Shown: piece after piece, positions 30,957-40,766 of the stretch | Position numbering within the stretch: position 1 is the stretch's first letter | Layout of the letters: the number at the start of each line of letters is the position of its first letter | Assembly (NCBI GenBank): GCA_002709075.1 | Contig: PAPV01000009.1 | Span: forward strand, 43,301 to 107,300 | Direction: 5' to 3' | Source of the DNA: Rhodospirillaceae bacterium | Lineage (GTDB): Bacteria; Pseudomonadota; Alphaproteobacteria; MPNO01; UBA2964 | Length of the DNA stretch: 64,000 nt | Notes under the pieces: model-generated | What the model was told of the DNA's origin: nothing | What the model saw: only the letters and a program-made list of their open reading frames with translations | The model's database searches: none | Translations under genes and position numbers: made by a program

Positions 30957-31751
30957 TTAAGAAACATCCGTAGGTTTTTTGGAAATATCGTAAGTTGGCA
31001 AATCCTCTTTACTTGCAACAGTTGCGTCAGGGCTTTCTCCTAAATCTTCACCAGAAGAAAGAGCTTCCTGCTGGAGGCCGTCTAAGACGGCATCAGAGAA
31101 GAGACTACAATAAAGAACAATTGAACGCATTGCATCATCATTACCAGGAACAGGATAAGTGATTCCCCGTGGATCACTGTTGCTATCAACTATGCCGATC
31201 ACTGGTATACCCAGCTTTTGTGCCTCTTTTATGGCAATAGACTCTTTATTAGTATCAATAACCACCAAAATATCAGGAAGGCCCCCCATATCTTTAATAC
31301 CACCAAGTGCCCGTTCCAGTTTATCTCGCTCGCGTGTTCTTATAAGCAGCTCTTTTTTCGTTAAACCAACGTCATCCTGAGACAATAATTCATCATATTC
31401 TTTGAGACGCTTTATAGAGTCAGTAATAGTCCGCCAATTCGTAAGCATACCGCCTAACCAACGGTGATTGATATAATATTGTCCGCAACGTTGCGAAGCT
31501 TCAGTAACTTGATCACTCGCCTGTCGCTTTGTGCCAACGAAAAGGACGCGTCCACCCCCTGCGACTGTATCTCTGACCGACTTTAAAGCGGCATGAAGCA
31601 TCGGCACGGTCTGACGCAGGTCTAAAATATGTATTCCGTTTCGAACACCAAATATAAACGGTTCCATTCTTGGATTCCAACGACGAGTATGGTGTCCAAA
31701 ATGAACTCCCGCTTCAAGAAGTTGCCGCATGGTAAATGTTGGCATAGCCAT
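30957..31751 (-). CDS. rpsB: Small ribosomal subunit protein uS2
   Basis: Ribosomal protein S2 of the 30S subunit, 264 residues. The N-terminal [21 protein letters not shown] and IHILDLRQT segments are near-universal. The C-terminal acidic tail (about residue 235 on) is a common alphaproteobacterial extension. The ATG at 31751 has GAGGAA eight bases upstream. First gene of the rpsB-tsf-pyrH-frr transcript; an S2 autoregulatory leader could lie in the about 200 bases upstream but I cannot recognise one. Confidence 0.98.
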   Translation of the reverse strand: MAMPTFTMRQLLEAGVHFGHHTRRWNPRMEPFIFGVRNGIHILDLRQTVPMLHAALKSVRDTVAGGGRVLFVGTKRQASDQVTEASQRCGQYYINHRWLGGMLTNWRTITDSIKRLKEYDELLSQDDVGLTKKELLIRTRERDKLERALGGIKDMGGLPDILVVIDTNKESIAIKEAQKLGIPVIGIVDSNSDPRGITYPVPGNDDAMRSIVLYCSLFSDAVLDGLQQEALSSGEDLGESPDATVASKEDLPTYDISKKPTDVS

Positions 31752-31915
31752 TATTTATTCCTCTTTTCCGGTTAAGCCTCCGTGAACCATGGCAAGAACA
31801 ATTCATTCCTACACCGGAACAGCTAATCATGATAAAAGAAAAACCGTCTGTTCACGTGCGAATTGTGACAAATAATGTGATAAACTGAAGATCTTTAATT
31901 TTCAAGCAAATTAAT

Positions 31916-31936
31916 AATAAAAAATAGTTTTTTATT
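31916..31936 (-). terminator. AT-only hairpin after dnaE, weak terminator candidate
   Basis: A perfect inverted repeat with nine-base arms AATAAAAAA / TTTTTTATT and a three-base loop lies 15 bases after the dnaE stop. It contains only A/T in the stem, so it would be a weak stem; in this AT-rich genome it could be chance. Confidence 0.3.
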
Positions 31937-31950
31937 GCCATAACTCATCA

Positions 31951-34900
31951 TTACATGTCGTTAATGCTGGCTATTCCTGGAAGAGATTCAATGGAAGCAC
32001 GTAATTCTGCAGATATTTCGTATGTATCAGCAAGTGCAAGTTCTACTTTATCCGCTTCTCCTACATCCAGAATTAGCCGAATTCGACCTTTTCCCGAAGC
32101 ACTATTTGTTATTGTTTTTTGCAGTTTAGTCAATGCTTCTTCAGTCTTGACATTAATTTTTATACCCGAACCTATTGACGCAAGTGCTTTATCCAATTCT
32201 TTAATTTCAAGTACCGTTAGTCTCAATGCTCCACTAGCATCTGTGCGCGTCTCACAGGTAAATAACAGCGGCTTACCCGATCCAATCACCTCTCTCGATT
32301 GGGCTAAGATTTCTGAGAATAGTGTTACTTCAAAAATACCATTAATTCCAGACACTTGAAGAAAGGCAAAGCGGTTACCCCGTGCAGACGTCCTCTCCTG
32401 CTTATGAATAACAACACCGGCTAGTTTTGAAGACCCTCCGACCGCATTCATAGAAAGTTGGTCAAAGGAAACGATGCCTAATTTCTTCAACGATTGACCG
32501 TAAATATCTAAAGGATGCGCGGATAAATAAAAGCCAACAGCGTCAAATTCATACTTTAGCTTTTCCAATGGAGACCAATCGTTTATATCTGTATCTTTTT
32601 CTCCATCCTCTAATATTGAAATACCGCCTTCAAACAAATTTTCTTGAGTACTATCCTTTTCTCTTTCCGCGGCATTAGCGGTCTTTATCAGTTTATCCAC
32701 CTCATTAAACAACTGCCGTCGATTAGGTTTTAAACAGTCGAGCGCTCCAGCTAATATGAGATTTTCTAACATACGCTTGTTTGCTGCACGAGCACCCAGT
32801 CGTTCAACAAAGTCAAAAGGAGAGGCATAAGATCCATTTTTTTTTCGATTCTCAACCAAAGCTTGCATTGCTTGCAAACCAACATTTTTTATGGCAGTGA
32901 GCGCATACCGAATTGCAACACTTTTGCCATTAACGTGTTCTACACTGAATACATCCTGAGAAAAATTGATGTGGGGTGGAAGCAAGTCTATAGCCAATCT
33001 CTCCAATTCTTGTCGGAAAATACTAAGTTTCTCTGTGTTTCCAAGATCCAATGTCATCGATGCTGCAAAAAACTCTACTGGATGGTTGGCCTTCAACCAA
33101 GCTGTTTGGTATGCAAGCAACGCATAAGCTGCTGCATGCGATTTATTGAATCCATAGCCAGCAAATTTGTCGACTTGTTGAAAAATTCGTTCTGCTTGAT
33201 CCCTAGCCACTCCTCGTTCTACCGCTCCGTCCACAAAACTTTGTCGCTGCGCTTCCATTTCAGATTTTATTTTTTTGCCCATAGCTCGCCGGAGCAAGTC
33301 AGCCGAACCCAAAGAAAATCCTGAGAGCTTTTGTGCAATCTGCATTACCTGCTCTTGATAAATCATTACACCAAATGTTTCTTGCAAAATATCCTGTAAT
33401 TGAGGATGTAAATAATCAGGTTTCTCTGTACCGTGCTTGCAAGCAATATAACGCGGGATATTGTCCATTGGCCCCGGGCGATAAAGCGCCACCAACGCAA
33501 TGATATCCTCAAATTTATCTGGTCTCAACTGACGCAACACGTCACGCATTCCAGAGCTTTCTAGCTGAAAAACACCAACAGTTTCGCCTGAACTAAGCAT
33601 TTTGAATGTTATCTCATCATCCAGAGGTAAATCAGAAAGTGTAACATCAATATTTTTTTCTCGAAGCAAACCAACTGCTCGTTCAAGAACTGTCAAAGTT
33701 TTCAACCCAAGAAAATCAAATTTCACCAAGCCGGCGGCTTCCGCGTATTTCATCGAAAACTGTGTAGCGGCCATGTCAGAACGCGGGTCACGATATAGAG
33801 GCACTAACTTATCCAAGGGGCGATCTCCAATAACCACTCCTGCAGCATGGGTAGACGCATGCCTGTAGAGGCCCTCCAATTTCATACCTATATCTAAAAG
33901 TTGCTCGACCTGTTCATCTTCCTCACGCAATCGGCACAATTCAGGTTCTTCTTTAAGGGCCTGCTCTAATGTTGGTGGTTTTGCAGGATTAAATGGAATA
34001 AGTTTGCAAATTTTATCAACATATCCATAAGGAATACCCAACACCCGTCCTACATCACGCAGGACCGCCCGTGCCTGTAATTTTCCAAAAGTTATAATTT
34101 GTGCAACCTTATTCGCTCCATATTTCTCTTGAACATATTTGATTACTTCATCGCGCCGTTCCTGACAAAAATCGATATCAAAATCAGGCATTGAAACGCG
34201 CTCCGGATTTAAAAATCTCTCAAATAGCAATCCGAAACGCAGCGGATCCAAATCTGTAATTGTCAACGCCCAAGCGGTAACTGAACCGGCACCGGATCCT
34301 CTACCTGGGCCAACTGGAATCTTTTGCTCCTTCGCCCACCGGATAAAATCTGCGACAATAAGAAAATATCCCGGAAATCCCATTTGAGTGATGGTAGAAA
34401 GCTCAAAATCAAGACGGTCGTGATAAACTTTTTTCTCCTCCTGTGATTTATTTAAAAGTCCTAATCGAGCATTGAGACCATTTTTGGCAAAAATCCGTAG
34501 TTCTTCTGTCTCATTCTTTCCTTCATGCAGCGGATAAACGGGTAAAATCGGAACATGCTCTTCAGGCATAAATGAACATCTTTGAGCAATTGTAACTGTA
34601 TTATCAAGGGCTTCTGGTATGTCTTTAAATAACTTTTGCATCTCCTTGGGGCTACGGAAGCAGTGAGAAGGTGTTAAACGACGGCGTTCACTAGTAGCAA
34701 CATGGACGCTCTGAGCGATACAAAGAAGTGCATCATGGGCCTCGTACATTGACTCATCAGAGAAGTAACAGTTGTTGGTTGCTACAAGCGGTATTTCATA
34801 TAGGTAAGCTAATTCTATTAATTGTTCTTCTAAAAGGTACTCGTTTTCCACCCCATGCCGCATTAGCTCGATGTATAATCTGTCGGTGAAAAGCTCTTTT

Positions 34901-35409
34901 AACTGCTCTAATTTTTCTATAGCTTTTTCATTTTTTCGTTGTTCAAGAAGACGATTTATTGATCCACATGGTCCTCCGGTTAGAGCAATCAGGCCTGACG
35001 TGTTGCCAATTAACCAGTCCATTTGGATTCGGGGATGTTCTCCCGTTGGTGTCTGAAGATAAGCCTTACTCGCAAGTGAAATCAGGTTTTCATACCCGGT
35101 GCGATTTTGAACTAGCAACACTAATTGATCATATTCAGAATAAAAATCCCTCGCGGGTTTCTTCTGCACTTGAGGATTTACTCCCTCCCGCACAACGGAC
35201 AATTCACACCCAATTATCGGTTGAACACCATTTTTTCTTGCAGTAATTGCGAATTCCAAAGCACCAAACAAATTACCATTGTCAGTAATCGCAACAGCAG
35301 GCATTTTGAATTCTTTTGTTAAATCAATTAATTGAGGGATTTTTAAAGCACCCTCTGATAAGGAATATGCAGAATGCACTCGCAAATGTACGAAATTAGA
35401 ATGTGGCAT
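31951..35409 (-). CDS. dnaE: DNA polymerase III alpha subunit
   Basis: The replicative C-family polymerase catalytic subunit, 1152 residues, full length. It has an N-terminal PHP domain (HLRVHSAYSLSEGA, residues about 7-20), a palm with the first two catalytic aspartates in PDFDIDF and the third in KFDFLGLKTL, fingers, a helix-hairpin-helix and a C-terminal OB fold (GGSKLAGVVIHKQERTSARG). It carries a separate promoter region upstream (216 bases to lolD). The dnaE-lolD-lolC-proS linkage is typical of Alphaproteobacteria. Confidence 0.98.
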   Translation of the reverse strand: MPHSNFVHLRVHSAYSLSEGALKIPQLIDLTKEFKMPAVAITDNGNLFGALEFAITARKNGVQPIIGCELSVVREGVNPQVQKKPARDFYSEYDQLVLLVQNRTGYENLISLASKAYLQTPTGEHPRIQMDWLIGNTSGLIALTGGPCGSINRLLEQRKNEKAIEKLEQLKELFTDRLYIELMRHGVENEYLLEEQLIELAYLYEIPLVATNNCYFSDESMYEAHDALLCIAQSVHVATSERRRLTPSHCFRSPKEMQKLFKDIPEALDNTVTIAQRCSFMPEEHVPILPVYPLHEGKNETEELRIFAKNGLNARLGLLNKSQEEKKVYHDRLDFELSTITQMGFPGYFLIVADFIRWAKEQKIPVGPGRGSGAGSVTAWALTITDLDPLRFGLLFERFLNPERVSMPDFDIDFCQERRDEVIKYVQEKYGANKVAQIITFGKLQARAVLRDVGRVLGIPYGYVDKICKLIPFNPAKPPTLEQALKEEPELCRLREEDEQVEQLLDIGMKLEGLYRHASTHAAGVVIGDRPLDKLVPLYRDPRSDMAATQFSMKYAEAAGLVKFDFLGLKTLTVLERAVGLLREKNIDVTLSDLPLDDEITFKMLSSGETVGVFQLESSGMRDVLRQLRPDKFEDIIALVALYRPGPMDNIPRYIACKHGTEKPDYLHPQLQDILQETFGVMIYQEQVMQIAQKLSGFSLGSADLLRRAMGKKIKSEMEAQRQSFVDGAVERGVARDQAERIFQQVDKFAGYGFNKSHAAAYALLAYQTAWLKANHPVEFFAASMTLDLGNTEKLSIFRQELERLAIDLLPPHINFSQDVFSVEHVNGKSVAIRYALTAIKNVGLQAMQALVENRKKNGSYASPFDFVERLGARAANKRMLENLILAGALDCLKPNRRQLFNEVDKLIKTANAAEREKDSTQENLFEGGISILEDGEKDTDINDWSPLEKLKYEFDAVGFYLSAHPLDIYGQSLKKLGIVSFDQLSMNAVGGSSKLAGVVIHKQERTSARGNRFAFLQVSGINGIFEVTLFSEILAQSREVIGSGKPLLFTCETRTDASGALRLTVLEIKELDKALASIGSGIKINVKTEEALTKLQKTITNSASGKGRIRLILDVGEADKVELALADTYEISAELRASIESLPGIASINDM

Positions 35410-35625
35410 TGTCTAACAAAACCATCTTAAATTTGTAAAAGAAGAACAATTCAAGAACTCACTAAATAATACTCCTAAAAGCGACGAGACCCACTACATT
35501 TTGCGCTTAAGGTTTAAATAAAAAAGAAAACATTTTAGTTTACATAAAAAGAACGAATCGTTAACACATTTTATAAAATAGCTTAACTGTGAACGTGAAA
35601 ATTAGGGAATTCTTCGAATTATTAA

Positions 35626-36306
35626 CTAAACTAGTTTTCCGTCTTGTAGTTTCACCGTTCTATCCATTTTAGTAGCCAATTCAATATTATGAGTAGCTAT
35701 TAATGCTGCGGCACCTGAATTTTTTACCGTATCTTTAAAAACACCAAATATCTTTAACGCTGTTTCCTCATCAAGGTTACCTGTTGGCTCATCTGCCAGT
35801 AAAATTTTAGGACTGTTAGAAAGAGCGCGAACGATAGCCACACGCTGTTGTTCTCCACCAGAGAGTTCTGAAGGCATATGAGCAGCACGCTCAACGAGTT
35901 CAACATTGGATAGAAGTTCAAAAGCTGTATTGCGTGCAATTTTTCTATCTTTGCCTGCTAACATTTGCGGTAAAATAATATTTTCTAGCGCAGTAAATTC
36001 TGGTAACAAATGATGAAATTGATAAACAAACCCGAGGTGACTGAGACGAAGCGCGGTTCTTGCATTATCATTAATCTCACTGCAGGCTTGCCCGTTCAAA
36101 AATACTTTTCCAGCGTGCGGTTTTTCTAACAAACCAGCAATATGTAGCAAAGTTGATTTTCCTGACCCTGATGGCCCCAACAACCCCACAATTTCTCCGG
36201 ACTCAATTGATAAATCAACACCCCGCAACACATCCAATTTCTTATCGCCCTGTTGAAATGAATGTGAGATACAATCAAGCTGCAGGATCGATGTTTTTTC
36301 ACTCAT
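35626..36306 (-). CDS. lolD: Lipoprotein-releasing ABC transporter ATP-binding protein LolD
   Basis: The ATPase of the LolCDE complex that extracts outer-membrane lipoproteins from the inner membrane for LolA. It is 226 residues. Walker A is GPSGSGKST (near residue 44), the signature is LSGGEQQRV and Walker B is ILLADEPTG. It overlaps the end of lolC by eight bases, so the stoichiometry of permease and ATPase is likely coupled. Confidence 0.96.
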   Translation of the reverse strand: MSEKTSILQLDCISHSFQQGDKKLDVLRGVDLSIESGEIVGLLGPSGSGKSTLLHIAGLLEKPHAGKVFLNGQACSEINDNARTALRLSHLGFVYQFHHLLPEFTALENIILPQMLAGKDRKIARNTAFELLSNVELVERAAHMPSELSGGEQQRVAIVRALSNSPKILLADEPTGNLDEETALKIFGVFKDTVKNSGAAALIATHNIELATKMDRTVKLQDGKLV

Positions 36307-37552
36307 ATCGAAGAGCCATCACTGGATCAAGTTTTGCTGCTCTCCAGGCAGGATAAATTGTTGCCAGGAAACTTAGTCCTAATGCCAATGCGATCACCAT
36401 TGCTACCTCTCCAGCATCAACCTTTGCTGGCAATTTAGAAAGAAAATAGATTTCCGCCGCAAAAATCTCTGACCCAGATAATTTTTCAATCAATTGGCGT
36501 ATGGTTTCAATATTTAGCGCAAACACTAAACCTATTACAGACCCTGTAGCAGTACCAATTAATCCGACCGACATACCAGACAATAAAAAAACACGCGTTA
36601 CCGCACCCTTAGTTGCACCGATAGTTCTAAGGATAGCGATATCTCTTCCCTTATCTTTTACCAACATAATGAGACCGGATATTATATTAAAAGCAGCTAC
36701 AACTATAATAAGAGTTAAAATCAAAAACATAACATTTCGTTCAACCTGTATGGCATTAAAAAACCCAGAATTTGCATTCTGCCAGTCCAACAGGCGTAAT
36801 TGAATATCAGAAACTTTCTTGATAGCTAAACTCTTCGCTGCAATCTCATCCGGGTCATTTAGCATTACCTCAAGCGTCGAGACGGTTCCAGGCTGATAGT
36901 TAAAAAATTTCCTTGCAGTGTTTAGTGGAATGTAAATAAATCTAGAGTCGTACTCAAACATTCCAATTTCAAAAGTGGCGGCAACAAAAAAACGCTTTAT
37001 CCTTGGAAGTGTTCCAAAAGCAGTTTGTCGCCCAGTGGGTGCAACTAAAGAAAAAGCATCTCCTATTTGGAGACCATACCGTGCAGCAAAACGAGTGCCC
37101 ACTATAGCTGCACCTCCCTTATACAAATTATTAACACTACCATTTTCTATATTATCAACTAAAATCTTGTGTTTTTTTAAATCTTTTGCTCGGATACCTC
37201 TTATCAACACTCCAGCAGCCTCACCTCTCACCGTTGCCATTGCCTGCCCTTCAATTATAGGGGTGACACGAGAAACCCCGGGAATGTTTTGAATATTCTT
37301 AGCTATTTTATCAAAATCCTCTAGCCCTCGGTCTAAAGCAGCGGAGATCCCTATATGGCCATTAAGCCCCAAGATTCTATTAAGCAACTCTGCTCTAAAC
37401 CCATTCATTACCGACATAACAATAATTAATGTTGCAACACCAAGTGCTATGCCAATCAAACTGAAACCTGCTATAATAGAAACAAAGCCATCTCGCCGTC
37501 GCGACCTCAAATAACGCATCGCGATCATTCTTTCGAAAGCACAAAAGATCAT
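36299..37552 (-). CDS. lolC: Lipoprotein-releasing system transmembrane subunit LolC/LolE
   Basis: The permease of the lipoprotein exporter, 417 residues. It has one N-terminal membrane segment (about 25-47), a large periplasmic MacB-like domain (about 50-260) and three C-terminal segments. One permease gene is seen, as in most Alphaproteobacteria, so it may act as a homodimer in place of LolC plus LolE. The start at 37552 overlaps the proS stop by four bases (ATGA). Confidence 0.94.
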   Translation of the reverse strand: MIFCAFERMIAMRYLRSRRRDGFVSIIAGFSLIGIALGVATLIIVMSVMNGFRAELLNRILGLNGHIGISAALDRGLEDFDKIAKNIQNIPGVSRVTPIIEGQAMATVRGEAAGVLIRGIRAKDLKKHKILVDNIENGSVNNLYKGGAAIVGTRFAARYGLQIGDAFSLVAPTGRQTAFGTLPRIKRFFVAATFEIGMFEYDSRFIYIPLNTARKFFNYQPGTVSTLEVMLNDPDEIAAKSLAIKKVSDIQLRLLDWQNANSGFFNAIQVERNVMFLILTLIIVVAAFNIISGLIMLVKDKGRDIAILRTIGATKGAVTRVFLLSGMSVGLIGTATGSVIGLVFALNIETIRQLIEKLSGSEIFAAEIYFLSKLPAKVDAGEVAMVIALALGLSFLATIYPAWRAAKLDPVMALRYE

Positions 37553-38865
37553 GTGCTAGAAATCCTTGTCAGAGCGTTTTCGATGGAAAGTTCTAGATGT
37601 TCTCCGGTGCAGCGTCGTTTCAATTCAACTTTGCCATCTTTAAGTCCTTTGGGACCAACAATTATCTGCCAAGGCAGACCAATGAGATCCATTTCCGCGA
37701 ACTTTCCTCCTGCACGCTCATTTCTATCGTCATAGAGGGTTTCAATACCTGCATCTCGCAACTTGATGTAAATATTTTCACATTCCCTGTCACAGTCATT
37801 ATTGCTAACTGCAACATTGATTAAGCCAACGGAAAATGGTGCAATAGTATCTGGCCAGATTATTCCGAATTCGTCGTGCGAGGCTTCAATTATCGCTCCC
37901 ACAAGGCGAGAAACACCAATTCCATAAGAACCCATCTCTAGAATGACTTTATTTCCTTCTGGACCTGTAACTGTAGCACCCATCGCAAGGGAATATTTTT
38001 TTCCAAAATAGAAAATATGTCCTACTTCAATCCCTCGAGCAGACAGAATGTTACTACCCAATTCTTCATTTTTGTTCGGGTCATGCAATTCCTTGGTAGC
38101 TGCATAAGGATGAGTCCATTTTGAAAAACATTCCTCAAGAGCAGTTTCGTTCAAGTCTCCAATAAATGGTGTTTCAAAAGTCAAAAAATTCTTGTCATAA
38201 AAAACTTCACTTTCACCAGTTTCGGCTAAAATGATGAACTCGTGGCTTAAGTCACCACCAATTGGCCCAGTATCAGCTCGCATTGGTATTGCTTTAAGAC
38301 CCATACGGCCAAATGTTCGCAGATAACTCATGAACATAAGATTGTATGAACGTTTTGCACTTTGATAATTTAAATCGAATGAATAAGCATCCTTCATAAG
38401 AAATTCCCGCCCACGCATTACACCAAAACGCGGTCTAACTTCATCCCGAAATTTCCATTGAATTTGATATAGCACCCTGGGAAGATCCCTGTAAGAGGAA
38501 ATTGCATCACGAAATATTTCAGTGATTTGTTCTTCATTAGTGGGGCCATAGAGCAAGTCCCGATCGTGACGATCTTTTATTCGCAACATTTCACGCCCAT
38601 ATCCGTCAAAGCGACCACTCTCCCGCCATAAGTCGGCAGATTGAATAGTTGGCATTAACATCTCGAGACACCCCACCGCATTTTGTTCTTCTCTTATGAT
38701 ATTCTCAATGCGTTGAAGCACCCTGTAACCCAGTGGTAGCCATGAATAAATGCCTGCACTGGCTTGCCTAACCATTCCAGCTCGTAACATCAACCTGTGG
38801 GAAACAATTTGAGCCTCTGCCGGATTTTCTCTCAGCGTTGGCAGAAAAAAACTAGTTCGGCGCAT
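37549..38865 (-). CDS. proS: Prolyl-tRNA synthetase (short alphaproteobacterial type)
   Basis: A class II synthetase charging tRNA-Pro. At 438 residues it lacks the roughly 180-residue editing insertion of the E. coli type, which is normal for Alphaproteobacteria; misacylated Ala-tRNA-Pro would need a separate editor. Motif 2 ([17 protein letters not shown]) and motif 3 ([13 protein letters not shown]) are intact, and a C-terminal anticodon-binding domain follows. It overlaps lolC by four bases. Its upstream region is shared with the divergent permease gene. Confidence 0.97.
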   Translation of the reverse strand: MRRTSFFLPTLRENPAEAQIVSHRLMLRAGMVRQASAGIYSWLPLGYRVLQRIENIIREEQNAVGCLEMLMPTIQSADLWRESGRFDGYGREMLRIKDRHDRDLLYGPTNEEQITEIFRDAISSYRDLPRVLYQIQWKFRDEVRPRFGVMRGREFLMKDAYSFDLNYQSAKRSYNLMFMSYLRTFGRMGLKAIPMRADTGPIGGDLSHEFIILAETGESEVFYDKNFLTFETPFIGDLNETALEECFSKWTHPYAATKELHDPNKNEELGSNILSARGIEVGHIFYFGKKYSLAMGATVTGPEGNKVILEMGSYGIGVSRLVGAIIEASHDEFGIIWPDTIAPFSVGLINVAVSNNDCDRECENIYIKLRDAGIETLYDDRNERAGGKFAEMDLIGLPWQIIVGPKGLKDGKVELKRRCTGEHLELSIENALTRISST

Positions 38866-39132
38866 AAATTCTTACTCAGATTTGTTAAACTTTAAAGAAC
38901 AAGATAAAACCTAACAGGTTGACAATTTAGTTGTTGATAACGCTGCCTTGAGACGCAAATTTGTTACTACCTTTAACATAAATGTGAAAAAGTGGTAGCA
39001 AAACATAATTTTAATATATTTTATACAGAAAAACTTCGATCAGAATTTTAAAATATGAAGCATGATTCGTATCGATGTGCGAATATCTAAATTGGATAAA
39101 CATCTATTGATTTCTTTGATGGGGAGTAAAAT
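38866..39132. promoter_or_regulatory. Divergent intergenic region between proS and the purine permease
   Basis: 267 AT-rich bases must carry promoters for both genes. An imperfect stem (CTACC near 38970, GGTAG near 38995) can be drawn, but the conserved purine-riboswitch core is not recognisable. I report no defined regulatory element. Confidence 0.4.
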
Positions 39133-40434
39133 ATGCTGGAAAAATTCTTTCATTTAAAAGAGCACAATACAACAGTAAAGACTGAAGTTTTTGCCGGCCT
39201 TACAACATTTTTGACGATGGCTTACATCATTTTTGTTAATCCCGATATCATCTCCGCTGCGGGAATGGACAAAGGCGCTGTATTTGTAGCAACCTGTGTG
39301 GCTGCTGCTGTTGGCACACTAATAATGGGATTGTACGCAAATTACCCAATCGCAATGGCACCCGGTATGGGATTAAACGCTTTTTTCACCTTTGCCGTCG
39401 TAAAAGGCATGGGTGTAAGCTGGCAAATAGCATTAGCCGCTGTATTCGTGTCGGGTATATTGTTCTTATTATTGAGCATTCTTCCCGTCCGTGCATGGAT
39501 AATAAATAGTATTCCCCGATCACAAAAACTTGCCATCGCCTCAGGCATCGGGTTATTTCTCGGGTTTATAGGGCTAAAAAGCGCTGGAATTGTAGTTGAC
39601 CATCCAGCAACTTTGGTTTCGGTTGGAAATTTAACAAGTTTGCCTGTTGTTCTCGCAGTAATCGGTTTCATAGCAATGGTTGTGTTGGACTACAAACGAG
39701 TGCCGGGTGCAATTATAATTGGCATACTCGGTGTGTCCATTATTGGTATGGCACTTGGCATTGCCAAATTACCGTCAGGTCTCATGGCAATACCACCAGA
39801 TCCCTCCCCAACGTTTTTGCAACTGGACATTTCTGGCTTATTCCAACTAGCTGGTGCAACTATTGCCATACTTCTATTTAGTTTTTTACTTGTAGACCTT
39901 TTTGACACTGCGGGCACCCTAATTGCTGTTGCCCATCAGGCAAAAATGCTAGACGAAAATGGTAATTTGCCGCGATTGGGCCCAGCCTTAGTAGCGGATA
40001 GTTCTGCTACTGTTTTCGGTTCATTAATGGGCACCTCAACAACAACCAGCTATATAGAGAGCTCGTCTGGCGTTCGGGCGGGCGGGCGAACCGGATTAAC
40101 TGCAGTTGTTGTTGCTATTTTGTTTCTTCTAGCGTTGTTTTTTGCTCCAATTGCGACATCCATACCCGGATTTGCAACTGCACCAGCAATTATATTTGTA
40201 GCATGTCTTATGGCGCGCGGACTTGCAGAAGTTGACTGGGAGGACATTACTGAGTATGCCCCTGCTGTAATAACAGCACTTTCAATGCCACTAACATTTT
40301 CAATAGCAACAGGAATTGGTCTCGGATTTATTGCCTTTGTAGCTATCAAATTTTTATGCGGACGGTTCACTGAAATTTCAGCTGCCATGTGGCTTGTTTC
40401 CGCATGTTTCATGATATATTTCATAACGTCATGA
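39133..40434 (+). CDS. NCS2-family purine permease (AzgA/PbuG-like)
   Basis: Predicted uptake of guanine, hypoxanthine or adenine by cation symport at the inner membrane. It is 433 residues and strongly hydrophobic, with the AzgA-subfamily opening EVFAGLTTFLTMAYIIFVNP and APGMGLNAFFTF (near residue 75). The motif LLVDLFDTAGTLIAVA near residue 255 and the GTSTTTSYIESSSGVRAGGR stretch near 300 support the subfamily. GGGGAG lies six bases before the ATG. It is read against all its neighbours and separates DUF1467 from proS, which are commonly adjacent in Alphaproteobacteria, so it looks like an insertion. Exact substrate is not determinable. Confidence 0.92.
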   Translation: MLEKFFHLKEHNTTVKTEVFAGLTTFLTMAYIIFVNPDIISAAGMDKGAVFVATCVAAAVGTLIMGLYANYPIAMAPGMGLNAFFTFAVVKGMGVSWQIALAAVFVSGILFLLLSILPVRAWIINSIPRSQKLAIASGIGLFLGFIGLKSAGIVVDHPATLVSVGNLTSLPVVLAVIGFIAMVVLDYKRVPGAIIIGILGVSIIGMALGIAKLPSGLMAIPPDPSPTFLQLDISGLFQLAGATIAILLFSFLLVDLFDTAGTLIAVAHQAKMLDENGNLPRLGPALVADSSATVFGSLMGTSTTTSYIESSSGVRAGGRTGLTAVVVAILFLLALFFAPIATSIPGFATAPAIIFVACLMARGLAEVDWEDITEYAPAVITALSMPLTFSIATGIGLGFIAFVAIKFLCGRFTEISAAMWLVSACFMIYFITS

Positions 40435-40451
40435 TAGTTGTACAGGTTTTT

Positions 40452-40462
40452 TGGGGGGGGGT
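40452..40462. repeat. T6-G9 homopolymer tract
   Basis: TTTTTT followed by nine consecutive G just after the permease stop and between two convergent genes. Such a G run is rare in this AT-rich sequence and is prone to slippage and to sequencing error. No gene depends on its length. Confidence 0.6.
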
Positions 40463-40510
40463 GTCCCTTAGTTGTCCACGAATTTGATTTCTTACCAAGC
40501 TCAGTTTCAA

Positions 40511-40759
40511 TTAATTTGGACGGAATGATATAATCTCTGAGTCAATTATCCAATATGTGACCCCCCAAAGACACAGAGATATTAAAGTTGAAAGGATAAC
40601 CTTCATCAAAAGATTTGGAGAAGTCGGTGCACCTGGTTCATGACCTGTTTCCGGCTTCTCACCTGTCTCATGTGGTGAACGAACACCCAATGGTAAAACC
40701 ATAAAAAATACTAACCACCATGTTATTACATATACAATAATTCCTGAAGTCACACCCAT
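40511..40759 (-). CDS. DUF1467 family small membrane protein
   Basis: 82 residues with two membrane segments (about 6-25 and 52-73) joined by a hydrophilic loop with a PLGVRSPHE motif after the first segment. Size, topology and its place next to the RNase J gene match the DUF1467 family, conserved in Alphaproteobacteria with no known function. It lies seven bases after the rnj stop and is convergent with the purine permease. Confidence 0.82.
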   Translation of the reverse strand: MGVTSGIIVYVITWWLVFFMVLPLGVRSPHETGEKPETGHEPGAPTSPNLLMKVILSTLISLCLWGVTYWIIDSEIISFRPN

Positions 40760-40766
40760 AATTAAA

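Noticed and set aside
38866..39132. Purine riboswitch before the purine permease
   Set aside because: The conserved three-way-junction core could not be recognised; only a weak CTACC/GGTAG stem is present.
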